64,000 nt of DNA from Perognathus longimembris pacificus (GCF_023159225.1 NC_063172.1:45885832-45949831), one strand, 5' to 3'; shown: positions 50,422-62,970, counted from the stretch's first letter. Numbers and translations: made by a program. Notes: a model not told the origin generated them from the letters alone.

Positions 50422-53400
50422 ATGAAAGGAACAAACGATCATCTCTCAATCCTAACTGTCAACATTAATAGACTTAATTCTCCAATCAAACGACATAGGC
50501 TCATAAGTTGGATCAAAAATCAAGATCCATCTTTCTGCTGCCTCCAAGAGACACATCTATCCAGCAAAAGTAAACATCTTCTAAAAGTGAAAGGCTGGAA
50601 ACAAATCTATCAAGCAAATGGCCCCCATAAGCAGGCTGGAGTCGCAATCCTAGTATCAGGCAAAATTGACTTCAAATTAAAAAAGGTAAGAAGAGACAAA
50701 GAGGGTTACTACATACTCCTAAAGGTATCTCTCCTACAGGAAGTAATAACCATTCTAAATATCTACACACCAAATGCAGGAGCACCCAACTTCATCAAAC
50801 AAACACTACTGGCTCTAAAATCACTCATAGACCCAAACACATTGATAGTTGGGGACTTTAACACTCCACTATCACCTCTGGACAGATCAACACGCCAAAA
50901 ACTGAACCAAGAAACCACAGAACTAAACAATTGCATAGACCAACTAGACTTAATCGACATCTACAGAATATTCCACCCAGCAAGGACAGAATACACATTC
51001 TTTTCGGAAGCACATGGAACATTCTCCAAAATAGATCACATCTCAGGGCACAAAGAAAATCTGTACAAATTCAGAAGTATCAAAACCATTCCCTGCATTC
51101 TCTCAGACCACAACGGAGTAAAATTAGAGCTCAACTCAACCAGCCACCACAGAAATTGCTACAATTCATGGAGACTAAACAACACACTGCTGAACCATCA
51201 GAGGGTCATTGAAGAAATTAAAATGGAAATTCAAATGTTTATGGACTTCCACCAAGTTGAGGACACAAAGTACCAGCTCCTTTGGGACACAGCAAAGGCA
51301 GTACTCAGAGGAAAATTTATATCTCTGAGTGCATACATCAACAAACTGGACAAACAGCAACTCAATAATTTAAGGAAGCACCTAAATTTCCTTGAGAGAG
51401 AACAACAAGCCAAACCCCAAGTCAATAGACGGAAGCAAATAATTAAAATCAAATCAGAAATAAATCAATTAGAGACGAAAAAAAACATCGAAAGAATCAA
51501 CAAAACAAAGAGGTGGTTCTTTGAAAAAATCAACAAGATAGACAGACCCCTGGCAAACCTGACCAAAAAACAAAGGCAGCACACTCAAATAAACAAGATA
51601 AGAGATAAAACAGGTAACATCACCACAGAAATAACCGAAATTCAGAAAATAATAAGGGATTATTTTGCAAACCTTTATGGCAACAAATTCGAGAACTTGG
51701 AAGAAATGGACGATTTCCTAGAAAAAATTCATATCCCCAAACTGAACCATGAAGATTTAAACCTCCTAAACAGACCCATATCCAGTATTGAAATAGAAAT
51801 GGCAATAAATGATCTCCCATCCAAGAAAAGCCCAGGTCCAGACGGATTCACTGCAGAATTCTACAAGACCTTCAAAACAGAACTCACACCAATATTTCTC
51901 AAACTCTTCAATGAAATTGAAAGAGAACGTTCACTTTCAGACTCATTCTATGAATCCAGTATAACCCTCATCCCAAAACCAGGCAGGGACTCATCACGGA
52001 AAGAGGACTGTAGACCGATCTCCCTGATGAACATAGATGCAAAATTTCTCAACAAAATTCTGGCCAATCGACTTCAACAGGTCATCAAAAAAATCATACA
52101 CCACGATCAAACTGGATTCATCCCAGGGATGCAAAGTTGGTTTAATATACGCAAGTCAATTAATGTAATTCACCACATCAACCGGAACAAGATAAAGAAC
52201 CACATGGTTTTATCTCTGGATGCGGAAAAAGCATTTGATAAAATCCAGCACCCATTTATGCTAAAAGCCCTGGAAAAACTGGGATTCCAGGGAACATTCC
52301 TGAATATAATAAAGACAGTTTATGACAAACCAACAGCAAGTATAACTCTAATTGGTGAAAAAATAAAGTCATTCCCTTTAAAATCAGGAACAAGGCAGGG
52401 ATGTCCACTCTCTCCCCTGCTCTTCAACATAGTACTAGAATTCCTAGCCAGAGCAATCAGGCTAGAAGAAAATATTAAGGGGATCCAAGTAGGTAAAGAT
52501 GAAGTTAAACTCTCTCTCTTCGCAGATGACATGATTCTATACCTAAAGAATCCCATAGACTCTACCCCCAAGCTACTTGAGCTGATCCAAAACTTTGGCA
52601 AAGTTGCAGGATATAAAATAAACCTTCAAAAATCAATGGCCTTTCTGTATGCTAACAACCCGAAGACCGAGGCTGATATCAGGAAAGCAACCCCCTTTGC
52701 AATAGCCTCCAAAAACATAAAATACCTAGGAATAACCTTAACCAAAGAAGTGAAAGACCTCTTTGAGGAGAACTTTAAAACCTTGAAAAACGAAATTAAG
52801 TCAGAACTAAGGAAATGGAAAAACCTCCCATGCTCCTGGATTGGGAGGATTAATATAATGAAAATGGCAATATTGCCAAAGGCTATCTACAAATTCAATG
52901 CAATACCCATTAATATCCCAACACCATTTTTTGATGAAATAGAGGAAGCAATCAATAAACGACATAGAATAGCAAAAACAATCCTAAGCAGAAAGAACAG
53001 TGCTGGAGAAATTACAATACCCAACTTCAAGCTGTATTATAAAGCTATAGTAATAAAAACAGCTTGGTATTGGCACCGGAACAGGTCTGAAGACCAATGG
53101 AACAGAATTGAAGACCCGGGAATGAACTCACAGAACTACGCCTACTTAATCTTTGATAAAGGGGCTAAGACAATAGTTTGGAAGAAAGATAGCCTCTTTA
53201 ACAAATTGTGCTGGAAAAACTGGCTCAACACATGCAACAAACTAAAATTAGATCCTTATATATCACCTTGCACCAAAATCAATTCCAAATGGATTAAAGC
53301 CCTCGAAATCAAAACAGACACCCTGAAAACACTAAAGGAAGAAGTAGGAGAAACACTTGGGCTCCTTGGCGCAGGACGGAACTTCCTGAACAACGACCCA

Positions 53401-54233
53401 GAAAGGCTACAAATCAAAGAAAGGTTGGACAAATGGGACTGCATCAAACTGCAGAGCTTCTGCACGGTAAAGGACATAGCTTGCAAGATAAACAGAAAGC
53501 CCACAGACTGGGAGAAGATCTTTACCGGCCACTCAACAGACAAAGGCCTCATATCTAAAATATATGCAGAACTAAAAAATTACTTTCCTCCAAAACAAAA
53601 CCGCAAAGAACTAATAGCCCACTCATCAAGTGGTCTAAAGACCTACAAAGAGACTTCTCTGATGAGGAAATGAGAATGGCCAAGAGACATATGAAAAAGT
53701 GCTCTACATCACTGGCCATAAAGGAAATGCAAATCAAAACAACATTGAGATTCCATCTCACCCCAGTAAGAATGTCCTATATCAAGAAAACTAACAATAA
53801 CAGTTGTTGGAGGGGATGTGGCCAAAAGGGAACCCTACTTCATTGTTGGTGGGAATGTAAACTGGTTCAGCCACTCTGGCAAGCAGTATGGAGATTCCTC
53901 AGAAGGCTAAATGTAGAACTCCCCTATGACCCAGCAACCCCACTTTTGGGTAGTTATCCAAAAAACTACAAACAAAATCAAAGTAAATCCACCAGCACAA
54001 CAATGTTCACTGCAGTGCAATTTGTCATAGCGAGAATCTGGAACCAACCCAGATGCCCCTCCGTAGACAAATGGATCAGGAAAATGTGGTACATATACAC
54101 AATGGAATTTTATGCCTCTATCAGAAAGAATGACATTGCCCCATTTCTAAGGAAATGGAAGGACTTGGAAAAGGTTATACTAAGTAAAGTGAGCCAGACC
54201 CAAAGAAACATGGACTCTATGGTCTCCTTATAG
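50422..54233 (+). pseudogene. L1 ORF2 endonuclease/reverse transcriptase, nearly intact, one frameshift
   Basis: The start was chosen at ATG 50422, 52 bases after ORF1. About 1083 codons are open to 53673. Endonuclease motifs are 'CCLQETHL', '[13 protein letters not shown]' and 'SDHNGVK'. The reverse transcriptase has '[15 protein letters not shown]', '[10 protein letters not shown]' and FADD at 52519-52530. A frameshift near 53605-53615 moves the frame, and the C-terminus with '[18 protein letters not shown]' (53805-53858) continues to the stop ending 54233. A six-codon in-frame gap relative to the other copies lies near 52955. Loss of the zinc-finger end should abolish retrotransposition (inference). 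Confidence 0.93.
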
Positions 54234-54765
54234 GGAATAATTAGCACAGGTTTAGGCAAGTCACAACAGAGGATCACAAGAGCCCAATAGCTATACCCTT
54301 ATGATCCCATAAGATGATGGTAAGTGAAATGAACTCCATTTTATGAAAATGATTGTTATATCAGAGTTGTAACTACTTTCAACATCCCATGTGTATCTGT
54401 AGTTTCTACTATTGATGATGTTCGTGTATCACCTTCTTGTGATTGTATCTACACTATCTCTGTAATCTTATCTGAGTGTATGGGAAACAGTGTGTACTGG
54501 TATTAGAATTAGGAAATTCAAAGGGAATACCAAAATTGAGAGACAAAGGGTAAAATATGAGAAACAACAACAAAAGCAATACTTGCAAAACTGTTTGGTG
54601 TAAGTGAACTGAACACCTCAGGGGGGGACGGGGGAGGGGGGAGGGGGATATGAGGGACAAGGTAACAAACAGTACAAGAAATGTATCCAATGCCTAATGT
54701 GTGAAACTATGACCTCTCTGTACATCAGTTTTATAATAAAAACTTAAAAAAAATAAAAAAATAAA
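54234..54765 (+). terminator. L1 family B 3'UTR, G-rich tract and polyadenylation signal
   Basis: Contains a run of G blocks separated by single bases at 54621-54648, with quadruplex-forming potential, and an AATAAA signal at 54735-54740 before an A-rich tail with two T interruptions. Equivalent G-rich tracts recur in the other family B/C tails of this window. Confidence 0.85.
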
Positions 54766-55275
54766 AAAAATAACTACCAACCAAGAATTGTGTACCCAGC
54801 CAAACTCTCATTCATAGCCAAAGGTCAAATAAAAGTCTTCTACATATGATTACGTAAGATGATGCTAAGCTAAATTAACTTCAAGATATGGATGCAAAAT
54901 GTTTTCATTATTGTTGTTATTTTTAATGTACTATGTGATATTATTTTTTTCTTTCCTATGGTTTATCCCCTGATGTCACTGTAACTGAAGTTGGTACCCT
55001 GGGTATTGCATATATGTTTATCTGAATTAAAGAAGGGAAGGGAAACAGAATGATGAGACAAAAGACACAGGGAAAACCAATGCAACAACAACATTCACAA
55101 GACAATATGTTGGAAATTAAATGTACAAATTTGGGAGGAGTTTTGTGGGAGGGGAAGTGGGAGAAAAATGAAGGAGGAGCAACAAGTTTGACAAGAAATA
55201 TACTCACTACCTTAGTATGTAACTGTAATCACTCTGTACATCACCTTGACAATAAAATCAAATTGAAAAGTAATT

Positions 55276-57149
55276 TTAAAAATGTCTATTTTAGCAAATA
55301 TTATTTTCTTAAGAAACATTAAAATAAATTTCTAAGGGGTGAGAGACAATGAATTATTAAATAAATATTTTTTATTTCCTCAGTCTTTTTCTCTGTGCTT
55401 TTTCAAGTTTCATAAGTCATAAAATTCTGCATCTAAGTATGAGGACAGATTTTGCATACACCTCTCTTATTTATGCAACTTGACTTCCACGAGGTTATGT
55501 AATACTGCTGAAATAGCTTTCTTAAGGGAACTTTTGAAAGAACTAACAATTATGTGAACTGACTTGCTTGTTCTGAGAACAATTTGGCTGCAAGTGTAAA
55601 CTACACTGTCCTTTAAACTTTATTGTTTGCAGTTATTGTACTAATTTGGAAGTGGAGATTCCTAATGTTAGAGGGAGGACAAGGGGATTGAAAGAGACAG
55701 GATCCAAATATGGCCTTACGGCAAAATCTCAACTTTAAAGTAGTAACTTCATTTCTAATTGCATTTAAGAGACAGATGAAATGTGGTTTGATGGTTCACT
55801 TTGGAATCCAAGTTGCAATTCTGATGGCTGACTGAATCAATTGTACATGAAGTGCATAAATGAAGTGTCATTACCCAGGATACAACCTGTGATTTTCCAA
55901 TGTACTGCATTAGGTACTATAGAAGTAACTCAGTTAGTGAGATTCTTTCAAATGATGCTTCATAGGGAGAAAAAAGAATAGCTCATTTAGCAATTCAAAT
56001 AAATACTTTGTATATCACCTATTTCTATTAAGACTAAATGATAATGGAACTAAACAATGTTAAGTATTTTCTTATGTGAAATAAAGATGGCTCTTAATAT
56101 TTCTTCAATTATGTATTTAAAAGATGTCTAGATCATGAGTATTGCCTTGGGCCAATAATTTTAGGGATAATTCATTATATAGTCAAGAATTTCTAATGGT
56201 CCCTGCTTTCTTCTATTTGTCTTTTATTTCATGTATTATTTATGTTACTTACTCAGAATAGAATTTTTTCTGTAATTGTTTTAGTCAAACATATACTGAA
56301 AAAGTCCTTCTTAAAGTACAAATGTGGGATGGAAGGCCAGAAGTCACTCAGTATTGATAATATTCATCTTCCCATTAACAGAAATATGTGTTCTTTTTTG
56401 TAATGTACAATATACACAGTAACCTGAAGGATGAAAATAAATAGTTGTGACAGCAGAGCCCTCAGAGTATGCTGGAGAGTATGGAAATCAAGCTACAGAA
56501 AACACATTGGAAATTGTGGCACTAAACATGTAGAGACATAGTTACCCTTTTTATGACAGCATACAACAAGAATACGGGAGAATGTATTAAATTGGTTAAA
56601 TAGATTTAACTTCATCTTAGCTTTGAAGATTACTTTTGAGCTTTGAATTGAGTCAATAAAAAAGCTGTTTAAATATTAAATGTAAGTTAATACTGAAATA
56701 TAGAAAATTTTAATTTATGAACTTCACAAGAGTAGCAAGCAATTACATTCACAGGAATGTATTTTTGTTTAATATTGATTTTACAACATATATCTTAGTC
56801 CTAGGTCAGAGTTTTACTCTTTGTTGCTTTTTTCTAGATAAATTTGAAGAGGACTATTATTTTATCTATTTAATCCCCCTCAGAATGCATACTAATCCAG
56901 TTACCAAGAGCTCCAGGTATATTACAGATGGGGCAAAATTGTGATTAGAATTCTTAGCCAGAAATGAATCTTTCACATGAATTATTTTTCTCTCTTCCTA
57001 AGGCTCAAAACAACAGATTTCAGTTCAGTTTCATTTATAAAAAATATTTTAATGTGAAAAATTACAAAATTTACCGAAGTCTAAAGGTAGAAAATTCCAT
57101 TAGTCAGTGTCATCAAATATCAATTTTAGACCAGTCTATTTTCTCTGTG
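55276..57149. other. Noncoding, no feature recognised
   Basis: Unique-looking AT-rich sequence without recognisable young repeats, exons or RNA genes. Confidence 0.5.
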
Positions 57150-57475
57150 CTTGAGCTAGTTACTTTTCTTGTCACTGTGACAAAATACCTGACATAAACA
57201 ACTTAAGAGGGCAAAGATTTATTTTTGCTCATTTCACAGAGCTCAGTCCATTATTGAAGGAAGGGCATGGTGTAACAGTGCAGCCAACAATATGGTAGCC
57301 AGGAAGCAAAATATAGGGAAATTCAAGAAGAGGCTCGCAAAGGACACACCTTCTCACTTCCTATTTCCTCTAAGTAGGCTAAACTTCCAGCCTTTCACAA
57401 CTTCCCCCAAATACCAACATATTGTGAATCCTCCAAGGAATTAATTCATTCACTAGATCAGAGCCTCATGTCTCT
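57150..57475 (+). mobile_element. Medium-reiterated rodent interspersed repeat (RMER1-like)
   Basis: Blocks 'ttcttgtcactgtgacaaaa', 'tacctgacataaacaactta', 'gatttatttttgctcat', 'cagtccattattgaagg' and 'gtagccaggaagcaaaata' follow the order of a common rodent interspersed repeat that I associate, without certainty, with RMER1. No coding capacity is expected. Confidence 0.5.
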
Positions 57476-58577
57476 TTTGTTTTGGAACAAATCAAAGTCT
57501 TCTTTTTTATATATTCAATTTCAGCATTGCTAAAGTATAATACCTGCAGCATTAAAGTCATGGACAGCATCATTTTCATGTATTACAAAATGACGATAAT
57601 GACTCAATACCCACAAATATTCAGTCGGTTTACATTTTCTTTTCTTATAAAATGTCCTTTCATTTTCTTAAACATTATTTGTTCGAATCATGATCCAAAG
57701 TGTTTTGGATGAAAGATAATGATCAAAATTTGTTTGAAAAGCAAACCATCTTCTTTTAATTTATTAACTTAAGAGAATACCATTTGTGTTTAGTTTAATT
57801 CAGTTTTTTGTTGTTGAATCCAAAGCACTCACTTTGTAGGATTTTCTACTGTTTTAACTGTGTTGGTTGACCGCTTTTGTAGGACTTATGATTCTTTGAG
57901 TCTTGTATTTCCTGTAATTGGAAAAGAAATGTATAGAATAAGCCAGGTTTAACTTTTACTTTTCTTTTCTTTTTCTTTTTCTTTTTCTTTTTCCTTTTTC
58001 AAATCTTCTTCATAGTAGATACTGATTAATTTCATGGAATTAAAACTACGTAATTATCTTATTGTGTAGACAGCTATTAATGATCAATACTGAGATACAT
58101 CTACTTATTAAATTATGCCTAATGATGATATCCTATTTGTGTTACTATACTCTTCATTTGTAAGCAGAAATATTGCCCTTATCAACTATTTGGTTATGAC
58201 AGGAGACATATTTCTTTTATTTAACCAATTAAATACCAAAGGCAATGAAACACAAAATATTTATGAATATCATTCAATAATGATAGAGTCGATGTTCTAC
58301 ATTTTTTCTTACTTATTTTTTCCATTGAGATTCTGTCCTGGCTTGAATTCATAGATTTTATTCAACTTAAGTTTCTGAGTCTTTGGAAGCACCAGTCTTT
58401 GATAGTTTTTCCAGTGTTCTGGAATGGCAAAACATAGCGGGGACATATTGTCCATTGACGATTCTGGGCCTGAAATAAATCAATTATTTAAGGAGACACT
58501 CTTCTTATGTTTACTCTAACTTGTATTCCTTCTACGTTAACTTTCATTAAAAATATTGTAAAAAAAATTACTGACAG
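57476..58577. other. Noncoding with a TTTTC repeat
   Basis: Contains a (TTTTC)n tract at about 57958-57998. No gene is supported. Confidence 0.5.
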
Positions 58578-58775
58578 GGTAAAAAAAGACAACTACAAAA
58601 GCAATACTGTTTGGTGTAAGTGAACTGAACAACTCATGGGAAGAAAGTGAAAGGGGGAGGAGAATGGGGGTATGAGGGACGAGGTAACAAACAGTACAAG
58701 AAATGTATCCAATGCCTACTGTATGAAACTGTAACCTCTCTGTACATCAGTTTGATAATAAAAATTTGAAAAAAA
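58578..58775 (+). mobile_element. L1 3'-tail insertion, 5'-truncated
   Basis: The last ~200 bases of a family B 3'UTR: 'actgtttggtgtaagtgaac', the G-rich tract at about 58640-58668, 'gggacgaggtaacaaacagt', 'gataataaaaatttga' and an A-rich tail. Same truncated end as the two tails nested at 20211 and 20987. Confidence 0.9.
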
Positions 58776-59361
58776 GAAAAATAAGTGAAAGAGTAAGTTG
58801 AGATGGATGGGTGAAAATGCTGAAAGGAATGACATAAAGCCAGATTGTATCTGTAACTATTCTTTTGAATGGCAACTGATTTGTACCACTACTTAAAGAG
58901 AATAAACGTATAAAAAATGGGAAAACAAATAATTTACCTTTCTGAGATAAATCATGCACCAAATAAAAAAAAATTACTGAATTCCTCCATCATTTCAAAT
59001 ATTTCTATTTTTATACCCTATTTCAAAGTTTAACACTTCTGTATGGTGCTTTTAAATTCACTTCTATCATTTTCTAAATATTTTTACTTTCATTTTAAAT
59101 ATTAGATAACAAATTTTTGGTGTGTTTAGGACTTGTTGGTATCTTCTCATTTTACTTCCTCCTCTCCTGCCATTTACTTTTTATGGATTTTAAAGGAATA
59201 TTTTTCTGTAGCTTATCTTATCATTTTACCTTATAATAATTTCCCCCATTAGAGTAGAAGGCAAATTTTTCTAAATATTTTCTAGTTTCAAAATTTTAGT
59301 ATTACTTCTCCTCTATTATTTTCATCTTATGACCTTATATCCACTAAAGGTGTTATGCCCA
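58776..59361. other. Noncoding, no feature recognised
   Basis: AT-rich sequence with no recognisable element. Confidence 0.5.
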
Positions 59362-59840
59362 TGTCGCGAGGAGACCACCAAGAAGAACACCAAGAGCCAG
59401 ATGTTCCGAAATGCAAAAGCAAGGCTTTATTCAGGCAAGCTGCAGCCCGGACCTCGTCCTACACTGCGAAGCAGTGGAGGTTAGGAGGAAGGCCATGAGC
59501 AGAGTTTCACGTGGGTATTTAAAGGAAAAAATCACAAAGTTACATAAACCAGGTGCAAGCAGGGTTGGAGTGCGAGGACAAATCTGATTGCAGATTACAT
59601 TAGCAACTACAGACAGTTTTATACAGATTGGGAGCTTACTTGCCATGCTTGAGCTCCCACTTTGCTTATACACAGTTTAAACAAACAAACAAACAAACAA
59701 ACTTCTGCTGAATAGCATTGACTCCTTAATTGATACCAGGAATGAACTGAAAACTGGACAGAAGTCAAGCAACCCACCCACCATTTTGCATCTATGTCCT
59801 TTGATCTGAGCCATTCACTCCTACAATGACTTTGCAGACA
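59362..59840 (-). mobile_element. ERV LTR, minus strand, left edge clear
   Basis: On the minus strand: a TTTAAATACC promoter box (about 59514-59523), then AATAAA (59426-59431), then a terminus ending CGCGACA at 59362, in the order of U3-R-U5. The far edge is uncertain. A GACA at 59840 would pair with TGTC at 59362, but the flanking bases do not match. A run of AAAC repeats (59676-59701) lies inside. No viral gene is present. The family is not assigned. Confidence 0.6.
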
Positions 59841-60498
59841 TCTAGCAACCCAGGAAGGCCAGGAAGGATGGACAGAAAACAAAGACTTCGTTCTAAACAT
59901 CAATGACTTCTACTGAAACAAAGGCCTACTTTAGCTATACTGAAACAGAGAGCTACTGGACCACTTGTGACTGCCACTTGTAACCACCAGAAAACACTTG
60001 TGTTTGAGATTGTTCAGTAATGATGCAGATCTCCCCTGAGAAAAACTCTTCCAACCATTAAACTTTAAGCAAATGTCTTATACAGAGAAGGTGGGATGAA
60101 ATGTTGTCTCTTTCCAAGGTATGCCTGTGCTGCATAATATACCTTTTTTCCTGTCTTTCGTCTTGACTCATCTCTTTATTGGATATGCTGGGCAAAAAGT
60201 TAGACACGACCAGTAGAATGCAGAGTTTAGGCCTGAAACCTAAAAACTATTTTAACATGTAGAAGACCTCAGTGCACTACGGATGGAAATCAGGATTCGC
60301 TGGCTTGGGTTCCGTTTAATTCCTCCTGCACACTTTCTGGTACTAAGTGGACATCTCTTGTCTATGTTATGGGGTAGGGTAGACATATGATATTTAGAAA
60401 ATCAAACATTAGTTTGCCCTACCATTTTCCCAGAATTTTACTCTCATATTTGAAATGATATAATAAGAATTGTTGTTATAACCTCATTTTATTTAATA

Positions 60499-60500
<2 letters not shown>
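59841..60500. other. Noncoding, possibly more ERV-derived sequence
   Basis: GC content is slightly above the surroundings next to the LTR. It may be U3 or internal ERV remnant, but no coding motif (protease, reverse transcriptase, envelope) could be recognised. Confidence 0.35.
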
Positions 60501-60501
<1 letters not shown>

Positions 60502-60534
<33 letters not shown>

Positions 60535-60547
60535 TGTGTGTGTGCAA
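60502..60547. repeat. (GT)n microsatellite adjoining a SINE tail
   Basis: GT run with one GA interruption abutting the tail end of the minus-strand B1-Geo SINE at 60551. Confidence 0.95.
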
Positions 60548-60550
60548 GCG

Positions 60551-60814
60551 TGGGGCTACTCTTGAGGATTGCATTCAGGGCCTAGAAAGTTCTGGAGCTT
60601 TTCCCTTCCTTCCTTCCTTCCTTCCTTTCTTTTTCTTCTTAAGGCTAGTGCTCTACAACTTAAGCTACAGCTACAAATCTGACTTTATGGTAGTTAATTG
60701 GAAATAATAGTCTTATGGACTTTCCTGTCCAGGCTGGCTTCAAACTGTGGTCCTCAGATATCAGCCTCATCCTAAGTAGCTAGAATGACAGGTATGAGCC
60801 ACTGGTGCCAAGCC
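60551..60814 (-). mobile_element. B1-Geo dimeric SINE, minus strand
   Basis: The reverse complement starts with the B1-like arm ('ggcaccagtggctcatacct', 'cagtttgaagccagcctgga', 'caggaaagtcc'). A 'ccaattaactacc' linker follows, then the Geo arm ('taagttgtagagcactagcc', 'ggccctgaatgcaatcct'). A (GGAA)n expansion (plus-strand TTCC at about 60605-60632) has grown inside the Geo arm. Confidence 0.85.
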
Positions 60815-61129
60815 AATCAGTCCTTTTCTTTCCTTTTTTTCCAAATTGCCCACAGCCACACTTCAGTATAATCACAGGATACAGAAATGTCTAGTTTAGT
60901 GGAGATTTTGGTACTATTTTTCTCACAGGGAGAATTAAAAAAGATACATATATGTATTGATAGATATGAAATCTTTCAATAGATGAGGTGTGTGTATGTA
61001 TGTATATATTCAGGCTGTATCTTATCACATTTCTAGAATGTAAGGAACAGGAATAAACATGTGAAGTAAATTTTTTAAAACTGACAAAAATCTAACACTG
61101 AAGATAGTTTCTAACTGCAGTGTTAATAA

Positions 61130-61500
61130 TTATCCCCAAATTTGATTGTTTAAAGCAAGAATCATTTTACTTCTGAGTTAGTACTTTGAGCTGGAGTGAT
61201 CTGTCTTGGTATGTTTCACAAAAGGTCATTTATGAGGCTGAAAGCATCTTTCTAGCCAACTAGGGATGGTGGTCACAACATATCTGGCCCTTGGTGCTGA
61301 CTTTTGATTACTGCAAGTATTTGCACTTGGCTAGTTCAGGATTTTTCATGGGGTTAGTATTGAATAAGGATCAACCTTGATTCTCAGTGACCTACCATTG
61401 AGCCCAAAGCAGGTCACATAACCAAACCTAAGTTGATCTGAGAGGGAACAATATAGATGTGAGGATATAATGAGGCATGATTCACTGCTGGCCAATATTC
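61130..61500 (+). mobile_element. Ancient mammalian interspersed repeat, family unresolved
   Basis: Collinear blocks 'ccccaaatttgattgtttaa', 'caagaatcattttacttctg', 'catatctggcccttggtgct', 'cccaaagcaggtcacataac' resemble a common ancient mammalian repeat. I recognise the pattern but cannot name it securely. Confidence 0.35.
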
Positions 61501-62970
61501 TAACAATCTGTTGAAATAATTGTACAAAGAAAAAGACCTGCTGGGCAGCTGGTGAAAAATACAAGAAGGGTACAAGATGTACTAAACAAAGATTAGCAAA
61601 TACCATTGCTTCTGATGTGTTTTGAAAAGCTGTTGTGAGTAAAGCAGTTATGTGACTAAGTGACTAAGTTCTGACAGTCTAGAAAAGGATATAAATGAGC
61701 ATAGGAATATTCTTCTTCTATCTTTTCTTTTTTGCATGTTCTATTGACTCAGCACATTCTTAGAATCAAACCTGATTTACCCTATATTTACTTAACAAAA
61801 ATTTTTGCCCATAGGAAATACTTTCTTTGTAAAATCCCTTGATCCTAGCTATATGAAATCTAATGTACCCCATATAAATAAAAGGTATTAAGAATCACAT
61901 TTAGTCAAAGTTTAGCTAATAAATTCTCTCTTCTAGAAGTATATTACTGATGATTCCTAAAGGGTTCTTATTTTCTTTAATAACAAGAGCCACCCAAGGC
62001 CATTTCTTGCCAGTGAAATGTGTGCATAGTGGTCCATGGCTGACTGACCTTAGGTTTTTACTCACATTATCCTAGGTGAATGAGATGGATGGAAGGGCCC
62101 TGGTGGTTTGGCCCACCAATACTCTTTCTGATGGAGGTTAACATGTTGGCTGCTTTAAATCTTGCATAGCAAATTGCTGACATTTGGAGTTTCCTATCAA
62201 GTTTACCAGGTATTCCACTGTAATTTCAGTGTTTACACAATAAAAAGTACTGATACTGGATTTATGAAAGTATTTCCTAACCAAAACACTACTATGCAAA
62301 ATGGTTTAAATGAACAATTTCATCAAACTCTCAGAGTTAAAAAGCTCTTGTATTAAAAAGCTCTTGGTTCCTTAGGAGTGATGACTGATAACTTCAATGT
62401 TTTTTTTTTTTTAATTTCATGAATAGGAAAAAATTATTTTCAAATGACTTATTCTTGGAGAAGTTCATTTATTTAACACTGCTTCCATTTGCTAATATGC
62501 TAGAAATACTATAGTATTAAATTTGTTAATTTGAAAAATAATTATAGCTCTAGCATCTTAACATGAATCTATTATAGTACTCTCCTCTTATCTGCAATTT
62601 CAGTTTTTATGTTAGTAATTGCTTACAATCATGCGATTTGAAAATACTAAAGAGAAAAGTAAGTAGAAAAATCATACAGTTTAAATTGTGCCCTCTTGTA
62701 ACTAGTGTGATATAATGGTCCGGCTCCATCCTATTCAGGATATAAGTCACCTCTTTGCCCAACTGTAACTACCCTTTATGCACTATCCCATATTACCAGA
62801 TCAATGGTCATGATATTGTAGTGCACGTGGTCAGGTAGTCCTAATGAGCCTAATTATACCACCAGGCCTACATAATGACTTCACTTAATCTTGCCATGTA
62901 GGTATGTAACAGCTCACTTCATTACCATCAGATTTACAGTACAATATGATACCTTGAAAGAGAAAAAACC
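61501..62970. other. Noncoding, no feature recognised
   Basis: No exon, RNA gene or young repeat could be supported. A T run lies near 62400-62412. Confidence 0.5.

Larger units (their letters stand above)
47384..54765 (+). mobile_element. Full-length LINE-1, family B, youngest in the nest
   Basis: A 7.4 kb element with a 1.86 kb 5'UTR, ORF1, ORF2 and 3'UTR. It is bounded by a perfect 15-bp target-site duplication AAAAATAACTACCAA (47369-47383 and 54766-54780). The interrupted host sequence (ORF1 of another L1) reads straight across when the element is removed. Coding damage is limited: at least one frameshift in ORF1 and one in ORF2, plus an in-frame gap in ORF2. It is the best-preserved L1 here and still not intact. 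Confidence 0.97.
46765..54840 (-). mobile_element. Middle L1 of the nest: minus strand, 5'-inverted, split
   Basis: The T-rich end (poly-A on minus) and antisense 3'UTR run 46765-47203, including a C-rich tract at about 46906-46942. At about 47204 the orientation flips to sense ORF1 sequence (47204-47383), which resumes at 54781 ('ccaagaattgtgtacccagc') and ends at 54840. It is bounded by an 11-bp duplication TACATATGATT (46754-46764 and 54841-54851). The inverted ORF1 piece carries the full-length L1 at 47384-54765. Confidence 0.88.
46521..55275 (+). mobile_element. Outer, oldest L1 of the nest: 5'-inverted tail in two pieces
   Basis: The left piece begins with about 60 bases of antisense ORF2 (46521-46580, 'gtttctgggtctttgttaag'). 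It then switches to sense ORF2 C-terminus ('aatggaatcctatggttaca') and early 3'UTR up to 46764. The same 3'UTR resumes at 54852 and ends near 55275 with a G-rich tract at about 55130-55160 and an A-rich end. The break at TACATATGATT is filled by the two younger L1s. The spans between 46765 and 54840 do not belong to this element. Confidence 0.85.
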
